Source of the DNA: Pontibacter anaerobius
GTDB taxonomy: Bacteria > Bacteroidota > Bacteroidia > Cytophagales > Hymenobacteraceae
Assembly (NCBI RefSeq): GCF_026241195.1
Contig: NZ_JAPFQO010000009.1
Coordinates: forward strand, 62,001-126,000
Length of the DNA: 64,000 nt
Direction: 5' to 3'
Shown: piece after piece, positions 43,371 through 52,389 of the stretch
Layout of the letters: each line of letters starts with the position of its first letter
How positions within the stretch are numbered: position 1 is the stretch's first letter
Made by a program: the position numbers and the translations under genes
The notes under the pieces: generated by a model
Database searches by the model: none
What the model saw: only the letters and a program-made list of their open reading frames with translations
Told to the model about the DNA's origin: nothing

Positions 43371-43960
43371 AGCTAAAACTACTGATACCCATATTTTGCC
43401 TCCTCAGCCTGCCATTTTATACTTTTGCGCAGGATGCCGATGACCGCAAATGGTATGCCCCTGATGGGCTAACGCTGCAGTTTGCCGGCAACGTGGGCAT
43501 GTTTGCATTTGGCCCCAACTACAGCTTTGCCCGCGACAAGGTAAACGCGGAGCTTCTCTATGGTTTCGTGCCTAAGTTTGATGCCGAGGAGGTGCTGCAC
43601 GTGCTCACTATCCGAGGTATCTACAAGCCAGTTAAGAAACTTGAACTGAGCGAGAAGTATAAACTCACGCCCCTGCGCATGAACCTGGGCCTAAGCTATT
43701 ATTTCCGTGACCAGTTCTCCACCTCCTGGGACAGCTCTTACCCCAAAAACTACTACTGGTGGACCAGCAGCCTGCGCGTAACAGGAGGGCTGGGGGCAGA
43801 GCTGCACCGCCCCATTTCCAACAGCCGAAGTATAAAGCAGCTGACGCTATATGGCGAAGTGGGTACCTATGACCTGATCGTGACCTCCGCCGTAAAAGAC
43901 CCAACCCTTACTGCCTGGGATATCATGAGTTTTGCCGTAGGCGTGCGGGCAGGTTTTTAG
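43367..43960 (+). CDS. Exported protein of unknown function, possibly outer-membrane
   Basis: 197 residues. Signal peptide MKLKLLIPIFCLLSLPFYTFAQ, then beta-rich sequence with aromatic-ended strands (LTLQFAGNVGMFAFGPNYSF in part, MNLGLSYYFRDQF, RVTGGLGAEL) ending VGVRAGF. That pattern suits a small outer-membrane barrel. Starts inside the stop of the phosphoesterase gene (ATGA overlap). Confidence 0.75.
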   Translation: MKLKLLIPIFCLLSLPFYTFAQDADDRKWYAPDGLTLQFAGNVGMFAFGPNYSFARDKVNAELLYGFVPKFDAEEVLHVLTIRGIYKPVKKLELSEKYKLTPLRMNLGLSYYFRDQFSTSWDSSYPKNYYWWTSSLRVTGGLGAELHRPISNSRSIKQLTLYGEVGTYDLIVTSAVKDPTLTAWDIMSFAVGVRAGF

Positions 43961-43994
43961 GAATATCGTAAAGTATAAGCAACACACAGAACAG

Positions 43995-44216
43995 ATGCAA
44001 CCGATCGGGAAAACGATTGTTATACTTGGGGTTATACTTGTCGTGATTGGGCTGGTGGTGTGGATGGCAGGCGATAAGTTCAACTGGTTTGGCCACCTGC
44101 CCGGCGATATACGTGTGGAGAAGAAGAACATGCGCTTCTACGCACCCATCACCAGCATGATCCTGCTCAGTATCCTGCTCTCGCTGGTGCTGTGGCTGCT
44201 GCGGAAGTTCTTTTAG
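43995..44216 (+). CDS. DUF2905 small membrane protein
   Basis: 73 residues with two helices (GKTIVILGVILVVIGLVVW and a C-terminal SMILLSILLSLVLWLL). The centre FNWFGHLPGDIRVEKKNMRFYAPI is diagnostic of DUF2905. Function unknown. Lies 34 nt after the previous gene on the same strand. Confidence 0.9.
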   Translation: MQPIGKTIVILGVILVVIGLVVWMAGDKFNWFGHLPGDIRVEKKNMRFYAPITSMILLSILLSLVLWLLRKFF

Positions 44217-44276
44217 GCCGCTTTTATACTTTGGCCATACTTTCCTAACTTGCCGCCGCCAAAGTCTAAACCCCTG

Positions 44277-44357
44277 ATGAAAGTTAAAATCCACAAAGAC
44301 CTGTATGCTTTGCTGGCAATGGTGCTGGTGTTCCTGATGCTTTGGCTTTTGTTCTGA
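44277..44357 (+). CDS. Possible 26-residue single-helix membrane peptide
   Basis: ATG at 44277, MKVKIHKDLYALLAMVLVF continuing to a Leu/Trp/Phe end, TGA. A basic start followed by one full hydrophobic helix is a plausible small membrane protein. It fits neatly between the DUF2905 and DUF218 genes, ending 3 nt before the next ATG. Only length and fit support it; no RBS is distinguishable. Confidence 0.4.
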   Translation: MKVKIHKDLYALLAMVLVFLMLWLLF

Positions 44358-44360
44358 GCC

Positions 44361-45125
44361 ATGTTCTTTATACTTTCCAAAACCCTCGATTTCCTGCTGA
44401 TGCCCCTGGTGTGGGTGCTGCTGCTGCTGTTTCTGGCAGTTTTTCTGAAGTCAGCCAAGTGGCGGCGCATCAGCCTGATCAGTGCGCTGGCAATGCTGCT
44501 GTTCTTTACCAATCCGTTCATCAGCAACCTGGCCTGGCGTGCCTGGGAGGCAAAACCGGTGCCCGTGAGTGAGGTAGGCAACTATGACGTGGCCGTGGTG
44601 CTTACTGGGGTCACATCCTTTAAGCCTGATATTAAAGATCGTGTGCACACCAACAAAGGCGCAGACCGTTTTCTGCACACGCTGCAACTCTACCGGATGG
44701 GGAAGGTGGAAAAGATCCTGATAACCGGAGGCAAAGGTTTTCTGCTGGACGAAATGCCACCGGAGGCGGAGCAGCTGAAGCGTATCATGCTCATGGCCGG
44801 GGTGCCCGAGGAGGATTTGGTCATCGAGACCGGTGCTGTAAACACCCGTGAGAATGCCCTGTACGCAGCCGAAGTGCTGCGCCAGCACCCAAGCTGGAAA
44901 AAGGTGCTCCTAGTTACCTCGGCCTTCCACATGCGCCGCTCCGAAGGCTGCTTCCGGAAAGTAGGAGTCACTTTCGATAGTTATCCTACTGATTTCTACT
45001 CCTCCGAGCCTGTTTTAACCCCTGATTATACTTTCATGCCTACACCTGTCGCTTTCGAGGCCTGGCACCACCTGATACATGAGGTAGCGGGGTATGTGGT
45101 GTATAAGGTGTTAGGGTATTGTTAA
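44361..45125 (+). CDS. YdcF/ElyC-family (DUF218) membrane protein
   Basis: 254 residues. Two N-terminal helices (FLLMPLVWVLLLLFLAVFL and the following ISALAMLLFFTNPF), then a DUF218 domain of about 170 residues: NYDVAVVLTG, KILITGGKGFLL, AVNTRENALYAAEVL, KVLLVTSAFHMRRS. The family includes E. coli ElyC and SanA, tied to envelope or peptidoglycan upkeep. Ends at TGT TAA after a hydrophobic tail. Same strand as the preceding small membrane genes. Confidence 0.88.
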   Translation: MFFILSKTLDFLLMPLVWVLLLLFLAVFLKSAKWRRISLISALAMLLFFTNPFISNLAWRAWEAKPVPVSEVGNYDVAVVLTGVTSFKPDIKDRVHTNKGADRFLHTLQLYRMGKVEKILITGGKGFLLDEMPPEAEQLKRIMLMAGVPEEDLVIETGAVNTRENALYAAEVLRQHPSWKKVLLVTSAFHMRRSEGCFRKVGVTFDSYPTDFYSSEPVLTPDYTFMPTPVAFEAWHHLIHEVAGYVVYKVLGYC

Positions 45126-45372
45126 ATGGCTGCATTGTTAAATTGTTGGGATGAAGACTTAAAGTATGACATTGAGGTATAATTTTCTCTAGCCCTCTTC
45201 CTTTTCTGGCGCAAGTCTTCAGACTTGTGTCTTTTTATGGTGTTGAGTTTGTAAATCAACTGTAGCCATACTTTATACTTGGGCTGCACTTTGCACCTGT
45301 CAATTTCGCTGTTCCGGACATCCCTGTCCGGAACCTGTCTGCCGCGGATTTCCAAAACCGCATACTTATCCA

Positions 45373-45508
45373 TAGCCGCTGCTTCCCGCAACTTGACACA
45401 TGCTATCCTTTCTAGCCTCTGCTTATCCTCAGTCTTACGAGCTCAAAGTTTCACCTCTGGCTTTGGCTCCCTCCAGCCCGGGAGGGCTCGTCTTCCCGCA
45501 TCGCGCTG
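45373..45508. repeat. Dispersed 136-bp repeat, copy 1
   Basis: Begins TAGCCGCTGCTTCC and ends CATCGCGCTG. Its last 45 bp, from TTGGCTCCCTCCAGCC, are identical to positions 63899-63943. The first third also aligns without gaps, and the middle is diverged. CCCTCC/GGAGGG forms a small stem inside. A TATACTT-like word sits just before both copies. Confidence 0.8.
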
Positions 45509-45625
45509 TGTTCCCTCCTGCGCCAGGGCGCTGCCGCATGCGCGGCACCGGATCTCACAAGGCGCTCAACGGAAAGACTGGGATCAGTTTCAATAGCTGC
45601 TGCCTTTGCTATGGAACAAGTATGA

Positions 45626-45783
45626 TTCCCCTCCTCGGAGGGGTTAGGGGTGGGTTTACAACTGCAGAAGCTCCCCTCCTCTGGACTAGCCAAAACGAGA
45701 GTTTTGAGCTAGCGAGCGTAGCTCTTGGGGTGGGTTTAGATCTGCAAAACTCCCTTTCTTGGACAAGAAGGGGCAGGGGTGAT
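45626..45783. repeat. Tandem degenerate repeat (CTCCC...GGGGTGGGTTTA type)
   Basis: Three related units: TTCCCCTCCTCGGAGGGG, then AGGGGTGGGTTTACA; CTCCCCTCCTCTGGA ... TTGGGGTGGGTTTAGA; CTCCCTTTCTTGGACAAGAAGGGG ... Each unit can form a hairpin. This resembles short intergenic repeats common in Cytophagales genomes. Confidence 0.55.
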
Positions 45784-45845
45784 TGGATACGATATTGCTG
45801 AAATCCCGCCCTATTAAGAGGTTAAAAATTTACGCCTACCATAAT

Positions 45846-47210
45846 CTACTCCACCCAGATACTCTTCTGGTTTACAAACTCACGAATGCCCAGGTAAGAT
45901 AGCTCACGGCCGTAGCCGGATTTCTTGATGCCGCCGAAAGGCATCTCTGGTGAGGAGGCTACCAAAGCGTTCACGAACATGGCGCCTGTTTCTACTTTGC
46001 GGGCCACACGCAGGCCACGCTTCCTGTCCTGCGTCCAGACGGCGCCACCGAGGCCGAAGCGTGAGTCATTGGCTACCTTTATGGCCTCTTCCTCGTCCTT
46101 TACCACCATCACGGCTGCTACCGGGCCAAACATCTCTTCTTCGTAGGCTGGCATGCCGGGCTTCACGTTTTTGAGGATCATCGGCTTAAAGTAGGCGCTG
46201 TTTTTATCCTCGCGGCCACCTTCCAGCACCACCTCAGCCCCTTGTTTTATAGACTCCTGTACCTGCTTCTCCAGGTCCTCGGCCAGGTCAACGCGTGCCA
46301 GGGGGCCGTAGTCGATCTTGTCCTTTAGCGGGTCGCCTGTCTTTAGGTTCTGCATTTTCGCCTTAAATTTCTGTAGAAAGGCATCGGCTATACTTTCTTC
46401 TACTATAAAGCGCTTGGCGGCAATGCAGCTCTGGCCCACATTCACCATCCTCGATTTTGCCGCAGTCTCGGCGGCTTTCTCCAGGTCGGCATCGTTCAGC
46501 ACAATAAAGGCGTCGCTGCCGCCAAGCTCCAGCACCGTTTTCTTTATCTCCTGCCCGGCCTTTTCAGCTACCTTAGAGCCTGCGCCCTCACTTCCTGTTA
46601 AAGTAACGGCCTTCACATGCGGGTGCTCTATTACGGCATTTACCGCACCGGAGCCAATCAGCAAAGTCTGGAACACATTGTCAGGGAAGCCGGCCTTGCG
46701 CACGATCTCTTCAATAGCCAGGGCGCACTGCGGCACGTTAGAGGCATGCTTGAGCAGACCAACGTTGCCAGCCATCAGGGCAGGGGCCAGGAAACGGTAG
46801 GCCTGCCAGAACGGGAAGTTCCAAGGCATAATGGCCAGCACCACACCCAGTGGCTCAAAAGCGATCAGGCTGCGCTCAGCCTTGGTCTCTACCTCTTCGT
46901 CGGCCAGAAAATCTTCCGCGTTCTCGGCATAGTAGCGGCAGGCAAGGGCGCACTTCTTTACCTCGGCTATGGCATCTTTCAGCGGTTTTCCCATCTCCAG
47001 TGAAATAATGCGGCCATATTTCTCAGCCTCATTTTCCAGAATCTCAGCCTGCCTGTTCATGTACCTGGTACGCTCTTCAAAGCTAGTGTCGCGCCAACTC
47101 TGGAAGGCTTGCTCGGCAGCCTCGATTTTCTGTTTTACTTCTTTAGGGGTATGCGGGGTAAAGGTTTTTAGCACCTCTCCGGTGGCTGGGTTCACTGTTT
47201 CTATGGCCAT
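45846..47210 (-). CDS. NAD(P)-dependent aldehyde dehydrogenase (succinate-semialdehyde type)
   Basis: 454 residues, a full ALDH without extra domains. Catalytic Glu in LELGGSDAFIVL and nucleophile Cys in VGQSCIAAKRFIV; MPWNFPFWQAYRFLAPALMAGN and the TGSEGAGSKVAEKAG cofactor motif are normal. The short form with NPATGEVLKTF at the N-terminus is the GabD-like/YneI group of succinate-semialdehyde dehydrogenases. Substrate by family only. It stands alone. Confidence 0.9.
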   Translation of the reverse strand: MAIETVNPATGEVLKTFTPHTPKEVKQKIEAAEQAFQSWRDTSFEERTRYMNRQAEILENEAEKYGRIISLEMGKPLKDAIAEVKKCALACRYYAENAEDFLADEEVETKAERSLIAFEPLGVVLAIMPWNFPFWQAYRFLAPALMAGNVGLLKHASNVPQCALAIEEIVRKAGFPDNVFQTLLIGSGAVNAVIEHPHVKAVTLTGSEGAGSKVAEKAGQEIKKTVLELGGSDAFIVLNDADLEKAAETAAKSRMVNVGQSCIAAKRFIVEESIADAFLQKFKAKMQNLKTGDPLKDKIDYGPLARVDLAEDLEKQVQESIKQGAEVVLEGGREDKNSAYFKPMILKNVKPGMPAYEEEMFGPVAAVMVVKDEEEAIKVANDSRFGLGGAVWTQDRKRGLRVARKVETGAMFVNALVASSPEMPFGGIKKSGYGRELSYLGIREFVNQKSIWVE

Positions 47211-47446
47211 AGTTTTATGATTTCAGGTTGCGTTGTAAATATACGGAACAAGCCGCACGTGGGCTATGCATGGAGGTTTTGCTTTCTCCTGCCCCAAAGG
47301 AAACAATCTAAACTAAGGCTTGGTTTTTGAATGGGTTCTCTATAATATTTTTTAATTTGGTGGTGTGTGTTTGAACCTGCTGCGCTCCAGGCAGTAAGTT
47401 AAGAGACGACACGCCAGAACCAAGTATACTTTTATACACGATCACA

Positions 47447-47965
47447 TTGAAAAAACTACTGCTTTTAAGCGCCTTCTGCTGGCTCATACTGCTACAGGCC
47501 TGTGGCCAAACCACAGACAAAGCTTATGCGCTGATGCTGAAGGGGCTATACAAAAACACCGTGCCTACAATAAAGCCCGCGCAACTGAAAGCCATACTTA
47601 CTGCTGATACGGTGCAGCCATTGCTGCTCGATACGCGCCAACCGGAGGAGTACAACATCAGCCACCTGAGCGGTGCAAAGCTCGTCGAGTATGAAGCTTT
47701 TAAAGTTGAGCAGCTGCGCGAGATACCCAAAGATACCCCGATCATACTTTACTGCTCGGTGGGCTACCGCAGTGAGCGGGTGGGGGAGCAACTGCGGGAG
47801 GCCGGCTACACGAACGTACGGAACCTGTACGGGGGCATTTTTGAGTGGGTAAACCAGGGACAACCTGTTTACGATAGCAACGGAAAAACGAACAAGGTGC
47901 ACGCTTACTCCAAATCATGGGGAGTGTGGTTACAGAAAGGAGATAAAGTATATGGCAAAGAATAA
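47447..47965 (+). CDS. Rhodanese-like lipoprotein
   Basis: 172 residues starting at TTG 47447 (KKLLLLSAFCWLIL). Lipobox LILLQACGQT puts it on a membrane facing the periplasm. The rhodanese domain is about residues 55-150: LLLDTRQPEEYNISHL, then active-site Cys in ILYCSVGYRSERVG with a CxxGxR-type loop, and VRNLYGGIFEWVNQG. It moves sulfane sulfur or acts as a sensor. The stop lies inside the next gene (14-bp overlap), so they are coupled. Confidence 0.85.
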   Translation: MKKLLLLSAFCWLILLQACGQTTDKAYALMLKGLYKNTVPTIKPAQLKAILTADTVQPLLLDTRQPEEYNISHLSGAKLVEYEAFKVEQLREIPKDTPIILYCSVGYRSERVGEQLREAGYTNVRNLYGGIFEWVNQGQPVYDSNGKTNKVHAYSKSWGVWLQKGDKVYGKE

Positions 47966-48560
47966 ACTACTGCTGCTTTTTGTGCGCAACCCGGAGTTGG
48001 GTAAGGTAAAAACCCGGCTGGCCGCCACAGTAGGCCCAGAGGTGGCCCTGGAAGTATACCTTCACCTGCTGCGGCACACCAGGCAGGTAACAGAGGGGCT
48101 GCCTGTAGATAAGCTGGTGTACTATGTGGGCGGCGTGAACAAGGATGACATCTGGCCCAACGATATTTATGAGAAGCGCGAGCAGATAAGCGGCGACCTC
48201 GGCCAACGCATGCAGGCTGCTTTCGCCGCCGCATTTCTGGAAGGTTATACTTCGGTAGTGATCATCGGGAGCGACTGCCTGCAGCTCACTCCTGAAATCA
48301 TTAGGAGGGCTTACCAGGAACTGGAGACGCATGACGTGGTAATTGGTCCGGCACTGGACGGGGGCTATTACCTGATCGGGATGAACTGCCTGTACCCCCA
48401 ACTCTTCCAGGACAAACGCTGGAGCACCGAGCATGTCTTTCCGGACACGCTGGAGGATGTAAAGCGCATGCGCCTATCGTATGCCCTGCTGCCCAGCCTC
48501 TCAGACGTAGACCACGCCGAGGACCTAGACGAAGAAATGCTGGGCAATTTGGGTTTATAG
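47952..48560 (+). CDS. TIGR04282-family glycosyltransferase (arsenosugar type)
   Basis: 202 residues with the nucleotidyl/glycosyltransferase A-like fold: LLLFVRNPELGKVKTRLAATVG at the start, VVIIGSDCLQLTPEIIRRA, and GPALDGGYYLIGMN. The family, annotated as DUF2064, includes the arsenosugar biosynthesis enzyme ArsS's glycosyltransferase partner; no arsenic genes are adjacent, so the arsenosugar role is not certain. It overlaps the rhodanese gene by 14 bp. Confidence 0.87.
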   Translation: MAKNKLLLLFVRNPELGKVKTRLAATVGPEVALEVYLHLLRHTRQVTEGLPVDKLVYYVGGVNKDDIWPNDIYEKREQISGDLGQRMQAAFAAAFLEGYTSVVIIGSDCLQLTPEIIRRAYQELETHDVVIGPALDGGYYLIGMNCLYPQLFQDKRWSTEHVFPDTLEDVKRMRLSYALLPSLSDVDHAEDLDEEMLGNLGL

Positions 48561-48757
48561 TCGATTCATACTTGCGCCAGGGGTTTAATCAAGCTTGTAA
48601 CTCCTGGCACTTATCACCTTAAGGCCAACCCCCTCTTCCTGTCCTCCTGAAAGATGTTTGCGATAAGTAAGGGATAGCAGGAGCCGCAAAGTATAAACTT
48701 CGTTAAGTCATCATTGCTTCTCCTCTTTGTTTAGAGAGGGTAGGCAAGTGGTCTCCG

Positions 48758-49915
48758 CTATTGCTGCAGCGTCATGTCCAACAAGGCGTCGTATCCATAC
48801 ACATCATCCCGGAAATGAACCTCCATCTGCTCGGTAACCCAAGAGGTAAAGTATACTATGTGCAGGGGTACGGGCTTTTTTACCCGAATGTAATGATTGG
48901 GCTTGCCCGCTTGCCAAAGTTCATCCACCCGTTGTGTAGTATAGCCAGAGCCTCTTTTCAGGAGGTAGTATGCCAGTTCTACAGGTTTCTCCAGCCGGAT
49001 GCAGCCGTGGCTGAAGGCACGGTTCGCGTGGTTAAACAATGATTTAGAGGGCGTGTCGTGGAGGTACTGCGGCAAGTGGTTTGGAAAAGGAAACTTCACT
49101 TGTCCCAGCTCATTTTCCGGACCGCTGAGCTGCACAATGCGGTAGTTAAAATTAGATCTGTTTATACTTTGCCAGTCCACGCTCCACGGGTTGACGCGCA
49201 CCCATCCCTGCTCCGTAAACGTCTCCATCACCATGTTCTTTTTGGAAAGGTAACCCGGGTTACGGCGCAGAATAGGCACAATCTCGTTTACGGCAATGGA
49301 GGTGGGTACGTACCAGTACGGGTTCAGCACCACCATATCGAGCCGTGAGCGAATGGGGTAGGTCTTAAGGCCGGGCTTGCCCACGATCACGCGCATACGC
49401 AGGTACGTTTTGCCGCTATCCACCACCTGCAACAAAAACTCCGGAAGGTTGATGATGGCGTAAGGCTCCTGCTTCTCCGTAAAAACAGAGTCGAAGCGGG
49501 TGAGGTTGATGCGTAACTGCTCCAAACGCCTGTCCGGCGACACGTTAAGGGCAGAGACCGTATTAGGGCCAACCACGCCATCGGCGGATAATCCGTGACG
49601 CGCCTGGAACCGCTGTACAGCCGTAGTTATTTTTAAAGTATAATCGGTGGCGTTGGTGGCGGCGTCTACCGAAAGGTCGCCGGTGAGAAGCAGGTTTTCC
49701 TCCAGTTGCGGCACAAACTGACTGCTGTCGCCGGGGCGGAGCAGGAGCGTGGCGGGGAAAGTATGCCAGTGGTTGGAGTGGGCAATAGCCTCATACTGAA
49801 GTACGGCCTGCTCCAGGCGCTCCTTGCTGTAGGGTTGGTAAGTTGGCTGCTCCTGCGCATACACCCCCATCGCCCAGAAACAAAGGAGTACTAGTATGTG
49901 TACAAAGCGGTGCAT
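48758..49915 (-). CDS. L,D-transpeptidase, YcbB-like
   Basis: About 385 residues from ATG 49915 (MHRFVHILVLLCFWAMGVYAQ, a signal peptide). A longer reading would put 25 polar residues before the signal and is rejected. PG_binding_1 helix bundle about residues 90-135 (TAVQRFQARHGLSADGVVGP). YkuD domain about 165-330 with the His and Cys of NHANRAFSHGCIRLEKP as the catalytic pair. The C-terminal part holds a typical capping subdomain. It makes 3-3 peptidoglycan cross-links. Shorter than E. coli YcbB. Confidence 0.9.
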   Translation of the reverse strand: MHRFVHILVLLCFWAMGVYAQEQPTYQPYSKERLEQAVLQYEAIAHSNHWHTFPATLLLRPGDSSQFVPQLEENLLLTGDLSVDAATNATDYTLKITTAVQRFQARHGLSADGVVGPNTVSALNVSPDRRLEQLRINLTRFDSVFTEKQEPYAIINLPEFLLQVVDSGKTYLRMRVIVGKPGLKTYPIRSRLDMVVLNPYWYVPTSIAVNEIVPILRRNPGYLSKKNMVMETFTEQGWVRVNPWSVDWQSINRSNFNYRIVQLSGPENELGQVKFPFPNHLPQYLHDTPSKSLFNHANRAFSHGCIRLEKPVELAYYLLKRGSGYTTQRVDELWQAGKPNHYIRVKKPVPLHIVYFTSWVTEQMEVHFRDDVYGYDALLDMTLQQ

Positions 49916-50057
49916 GGAGAACTGTAAAGTATATATACTAGTATACGAAGCAAAACTGCTGCTAGCCGTAGGCTGTTTATTTTTCATCACCGGCTAAGGT
50001 AGTAGCTTTGTTCACTCTAAAAAATGACATTTATCGCTGTAGATAAATCACACAAGT

Positions 50058-50747
50058 ATGCCATCCACTATTGATAAGAATACCCTGAGTTTCCTGGCTG
50101 ATCTGGCCCAAAACAATACCCGCGAGTGGTTCGCTGATAACAAGCCCCGCTACGAGAAAGCACGTAAAAACTACATCAGTTTCCTGGATGAGCTGCTACA
50201 GGAGATGCAGCACTTTGAGCCTGCCGCACGAGGCCAGCATGGTAAGGAAACGGTGTTCCGCATTTACCGCGATGTGCGCTTCTCCAGCGACAAGCGGCCC
50301 TACAAAGACCATTTCGGGGCGTATGTGGCCGAGGGGGGTAGAAAATCCATACTTCCGGGCTACTACCTGCACCTGGCCGGTAACAATAAGTCTTTCCTGG
50401 CTGGGGGATTGTGGTACCCGCCAGCTCCGGAGCTGAAGGCCGTGCGGCAGGAGATCGACTATAATCTGGATGCGTTTAAGGCGCTGGTGGAGTCGGAGGA
50501 GTTCCGGAAGAAGTTCGGGGGCATAGAGGGGGAGCAGCTGAAAACCACGCCCAAAGGCTACGACAGGGACAACCCGGCCATCTATTACCTGCGCTTCAAG
50601 AGTTGGAACGCCGTAATGCCCCTCCCGGATGAGACCGTGCTTCGCCCGGACTTCCTACAGGTAGTGCTGGATGGTTTTCAGGCACTGAAACCGTTGAATG
50701 ATTTTCTGACGCAGCCGATCAGGGATATCGGGGGAGAGGAAGGATAA
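50058..50747 (+). CDS. DUF2461-family protein
   Basis: 229 residues. LSFLADLAQNNTREWFADNKPRY, VFRIYRDVRFSSDKRPYKDHF and FLAGGLWYPPAPELKAVRQE are characteristic of DUF2461 (TIGR02453). Soluble. The role is unknown. Starts ATG 50058; monocistronic, facing the ClC gene. Confidence 0.9.
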   Translation: MPSTIDKNTLSFLADLAQNNTREWFADNKPRYEKARKNYISFLDELLQEMQHFEPAARGQHGKETVFRIYRDVRFSSDKRPYKDHFGAYVAEGGRKSILPGYYLHLAGNNKSFLAGGLWYPPAPELKAVRQEIDYNLDAFKALVESEEFRKKFGGIEGEQLKTTPKGYDRDNPAIYYLRFKSWNAVMPLPDETVLRPDFLQVVLDGFQALKPLNDFLTQPIRDIGGEEG

Positions 50748-50826
50748 AGTATAGCTGCCTGGGTTTATTCGTCAGGGTGCCGTTTGCAGCAGGTACAAAG
50801 TATAAGTCCGGGTGTTTTTTAGAAGA

Positions 50827-52128
50827 CTACTGCTGCCGTTTATACTTTATTTCGGACAGGGGCAAACCCTTATGCCTGCCAAACAGCAAATGCTTGGGGC
50901 TGCCCACAATCTGGGACGAATATATGCCTGTGTGCCCGGAGAAAAGGTAAGCCGTAACACAGGCGATGGCGATGAAAACGCCGCCCTCTATCCCGAAAAG
51001 CTCAATGCCCATGACTGTGCAGGCGATAGGGGTGTTGGTAGCTCCCGAGAACACCGCCACAAAGCCCATGCCCGCCAGTAGCGCCACCGGCAGCGGCATA
51101 AACCAGGCCAGCGCGTTGCCCAGGGTGGCCCCCACAAAGAAGAGCGGTGTTACCTCGCCTCCCTTAAAGCCAGCGCCCAGGGTAAACGTGGTGAAAAGGA
51201 TTTTCAGCAAGAAATCATAGCTGGGCAGATCCTGGCTGAAGGCGGCCACGATGGTAGGCACGCCTAGGCCGATATACTTGGTAGTGCCCATGGCAAACAC
51301 CAGCGCCGCCAGCACCACGCCGCCCACCACAGGGCGCAGCGGCGGGTAGCCGATCCTAGCCTTAAACAGGTCGGTCCAGAAGTGGGCGAGCTTGGAGAAG
51401 GTAAGTGCCGCCAGCCCGAAAAGTATACCTGCCATCAGGGCCCATAGCAGGTTTACCGGCGTTAGCTCAGGCACCAGGTCAATGCCATAAGCTGTGTGCG
51501 GCACATGCCAGAGGTGGCTGACGTAATTGGCAAGTATGGCCGCCAGGAAACTTGGGATAACGGCATCAAGCAGGATGCGGCCCAGCACCAACACCTCCAG
51601 CGCAAAGATGGCCCCGGCCAGCGGCGTGCCGAACACAGAGGCGAAGCCGGCGCTGATACCTGCTATCAGCAGCACCTTGCGATCGCGGGGTTTCAGGCGT
51701 AGCAGTTTGGTGAGCCTGTCGGCTATGGCGCCGCCTACCTGTACGGCAGTGCCCTCACGACCGGCCGAGCCTCCGAACAAATGGGTAAGTATGGTGCCGA
51801 ACAGCACCAGTGGGGCCATCCGGAATGGGATAATGTCTTTGGGTTGGTGCAGTTCCTCCAGCAGCAGGTTATTGCCTTTTATAACGCTGCTGCCCCACAG
51901 ATGGTAGCTCAGGCCGATGATAAATCCACCGAGCGGCAACAGGGCAATAATCCAGATATGGCTTTCGCGCCAGTCGGTGGCCCACTGCAATGAGAACAGG
52001 AAAAAGGCCGAGGCCGTGCCAACGAATAACCCCAGGCCGGCGCATATCAGCAGCCACTTCAGCAGGTAAACTAATGCAGGAATTTGTTCGATGGAGGCAA
52101 GATGTCTTTTTATTTCCCTGAGGTTCAT
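50827..52128 (-). CDS. ClC-family chloride channel or antiporter
   Basis: 433 residues with about eleven helices. FGGSAGREGTAVQVGGAIADR is the ClC signature with the gating Glu in GREG. GTPLAGAIFALEVL follows, with the outer Glu in the second half of the protein; GAGFKGGEVTPLFFVGA completes the pore motifs. Without a C-terminal CBS domain. GREGT instead of GREGP is a normal variant. Antiporter versus channel is not decidable by eye. Confidence 0.9.
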   Translation of the reverse strand: MNLREIKRHLASIEQIPALVYLLKWLLICAGLGLFVGTASAFFLFSLQWATDWRESHIWIIALLPLGGFIIGLSYHLWGSSVIKGNNLLLEELHQPKDIIPFRMAPLVLFGTILTHLFGGSAGREGTAVQVGGAIADRLTKLLRLKPRDRKVLLIAGISAGFASVFGTPLAGAIFALEVLVLGRILLDAVIPSFLAAILANYVSHLWHVPHTAYGIDLVPELTPVNLLWALMAGILFGLAALTFSKLAHFWTDLFKARIGYPPLRPVVGGVVLAALVFAMGTTKYIGLGVPTIVAAFSQDLPSYDFLLKILFTTFTLGAGFKGGEVTPLFFVGATLGNALAWFMPLPVALLAGMGFVAVFSGATNTPIACTVMGIELFGIEGGVFIAIACVTAYLFSGHTGIYSSQIVGSPKHLLFGRHKGLPLSEIKYKRQQ

Positions 52129-52389
52129 ATTAGCAAGTATAAAACGATTCTACTTCAGCCTCTTTTGGAAGCCAGTTAAGTAGACGTCATCAGCTCTGTG
52201 GCAGAGCGGTTCCAGGCAGACATCATTGCCGGTTGTGGTTGCGAATTTAGGATATTTTTCTGAAAGGTGAGGGCGGTTTTTGGGGATAGTTTTCGTTTGG
52301 AAAAGGCCATACTTCTGTTTGAAGCACTTTATCATCAGCCGTAGGCCTCCCGCCCTGCTTATGCAAAGTAAACTTCTTACTGGACCACT

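Larger units (their letters stand above)
45126..45845. other. 720-bp intergenic stretch packed with short repeats
   Basis: No gene. From left to right it holds a GGACATCCCTGTCC-type palindrome near 45315, a 136-bp repeat at 45373-45508 that recurs at the window's right end, and a tandem G-rich tract at 45626-45783. Two open frames here have repeat-derived sequences and are not credible genes. Confidence 0.6.

Noticed and set aside
45279-45801. Frames within the 720-bp repeat region
   Set aside because: Made of repeat sequence; no start context or family.
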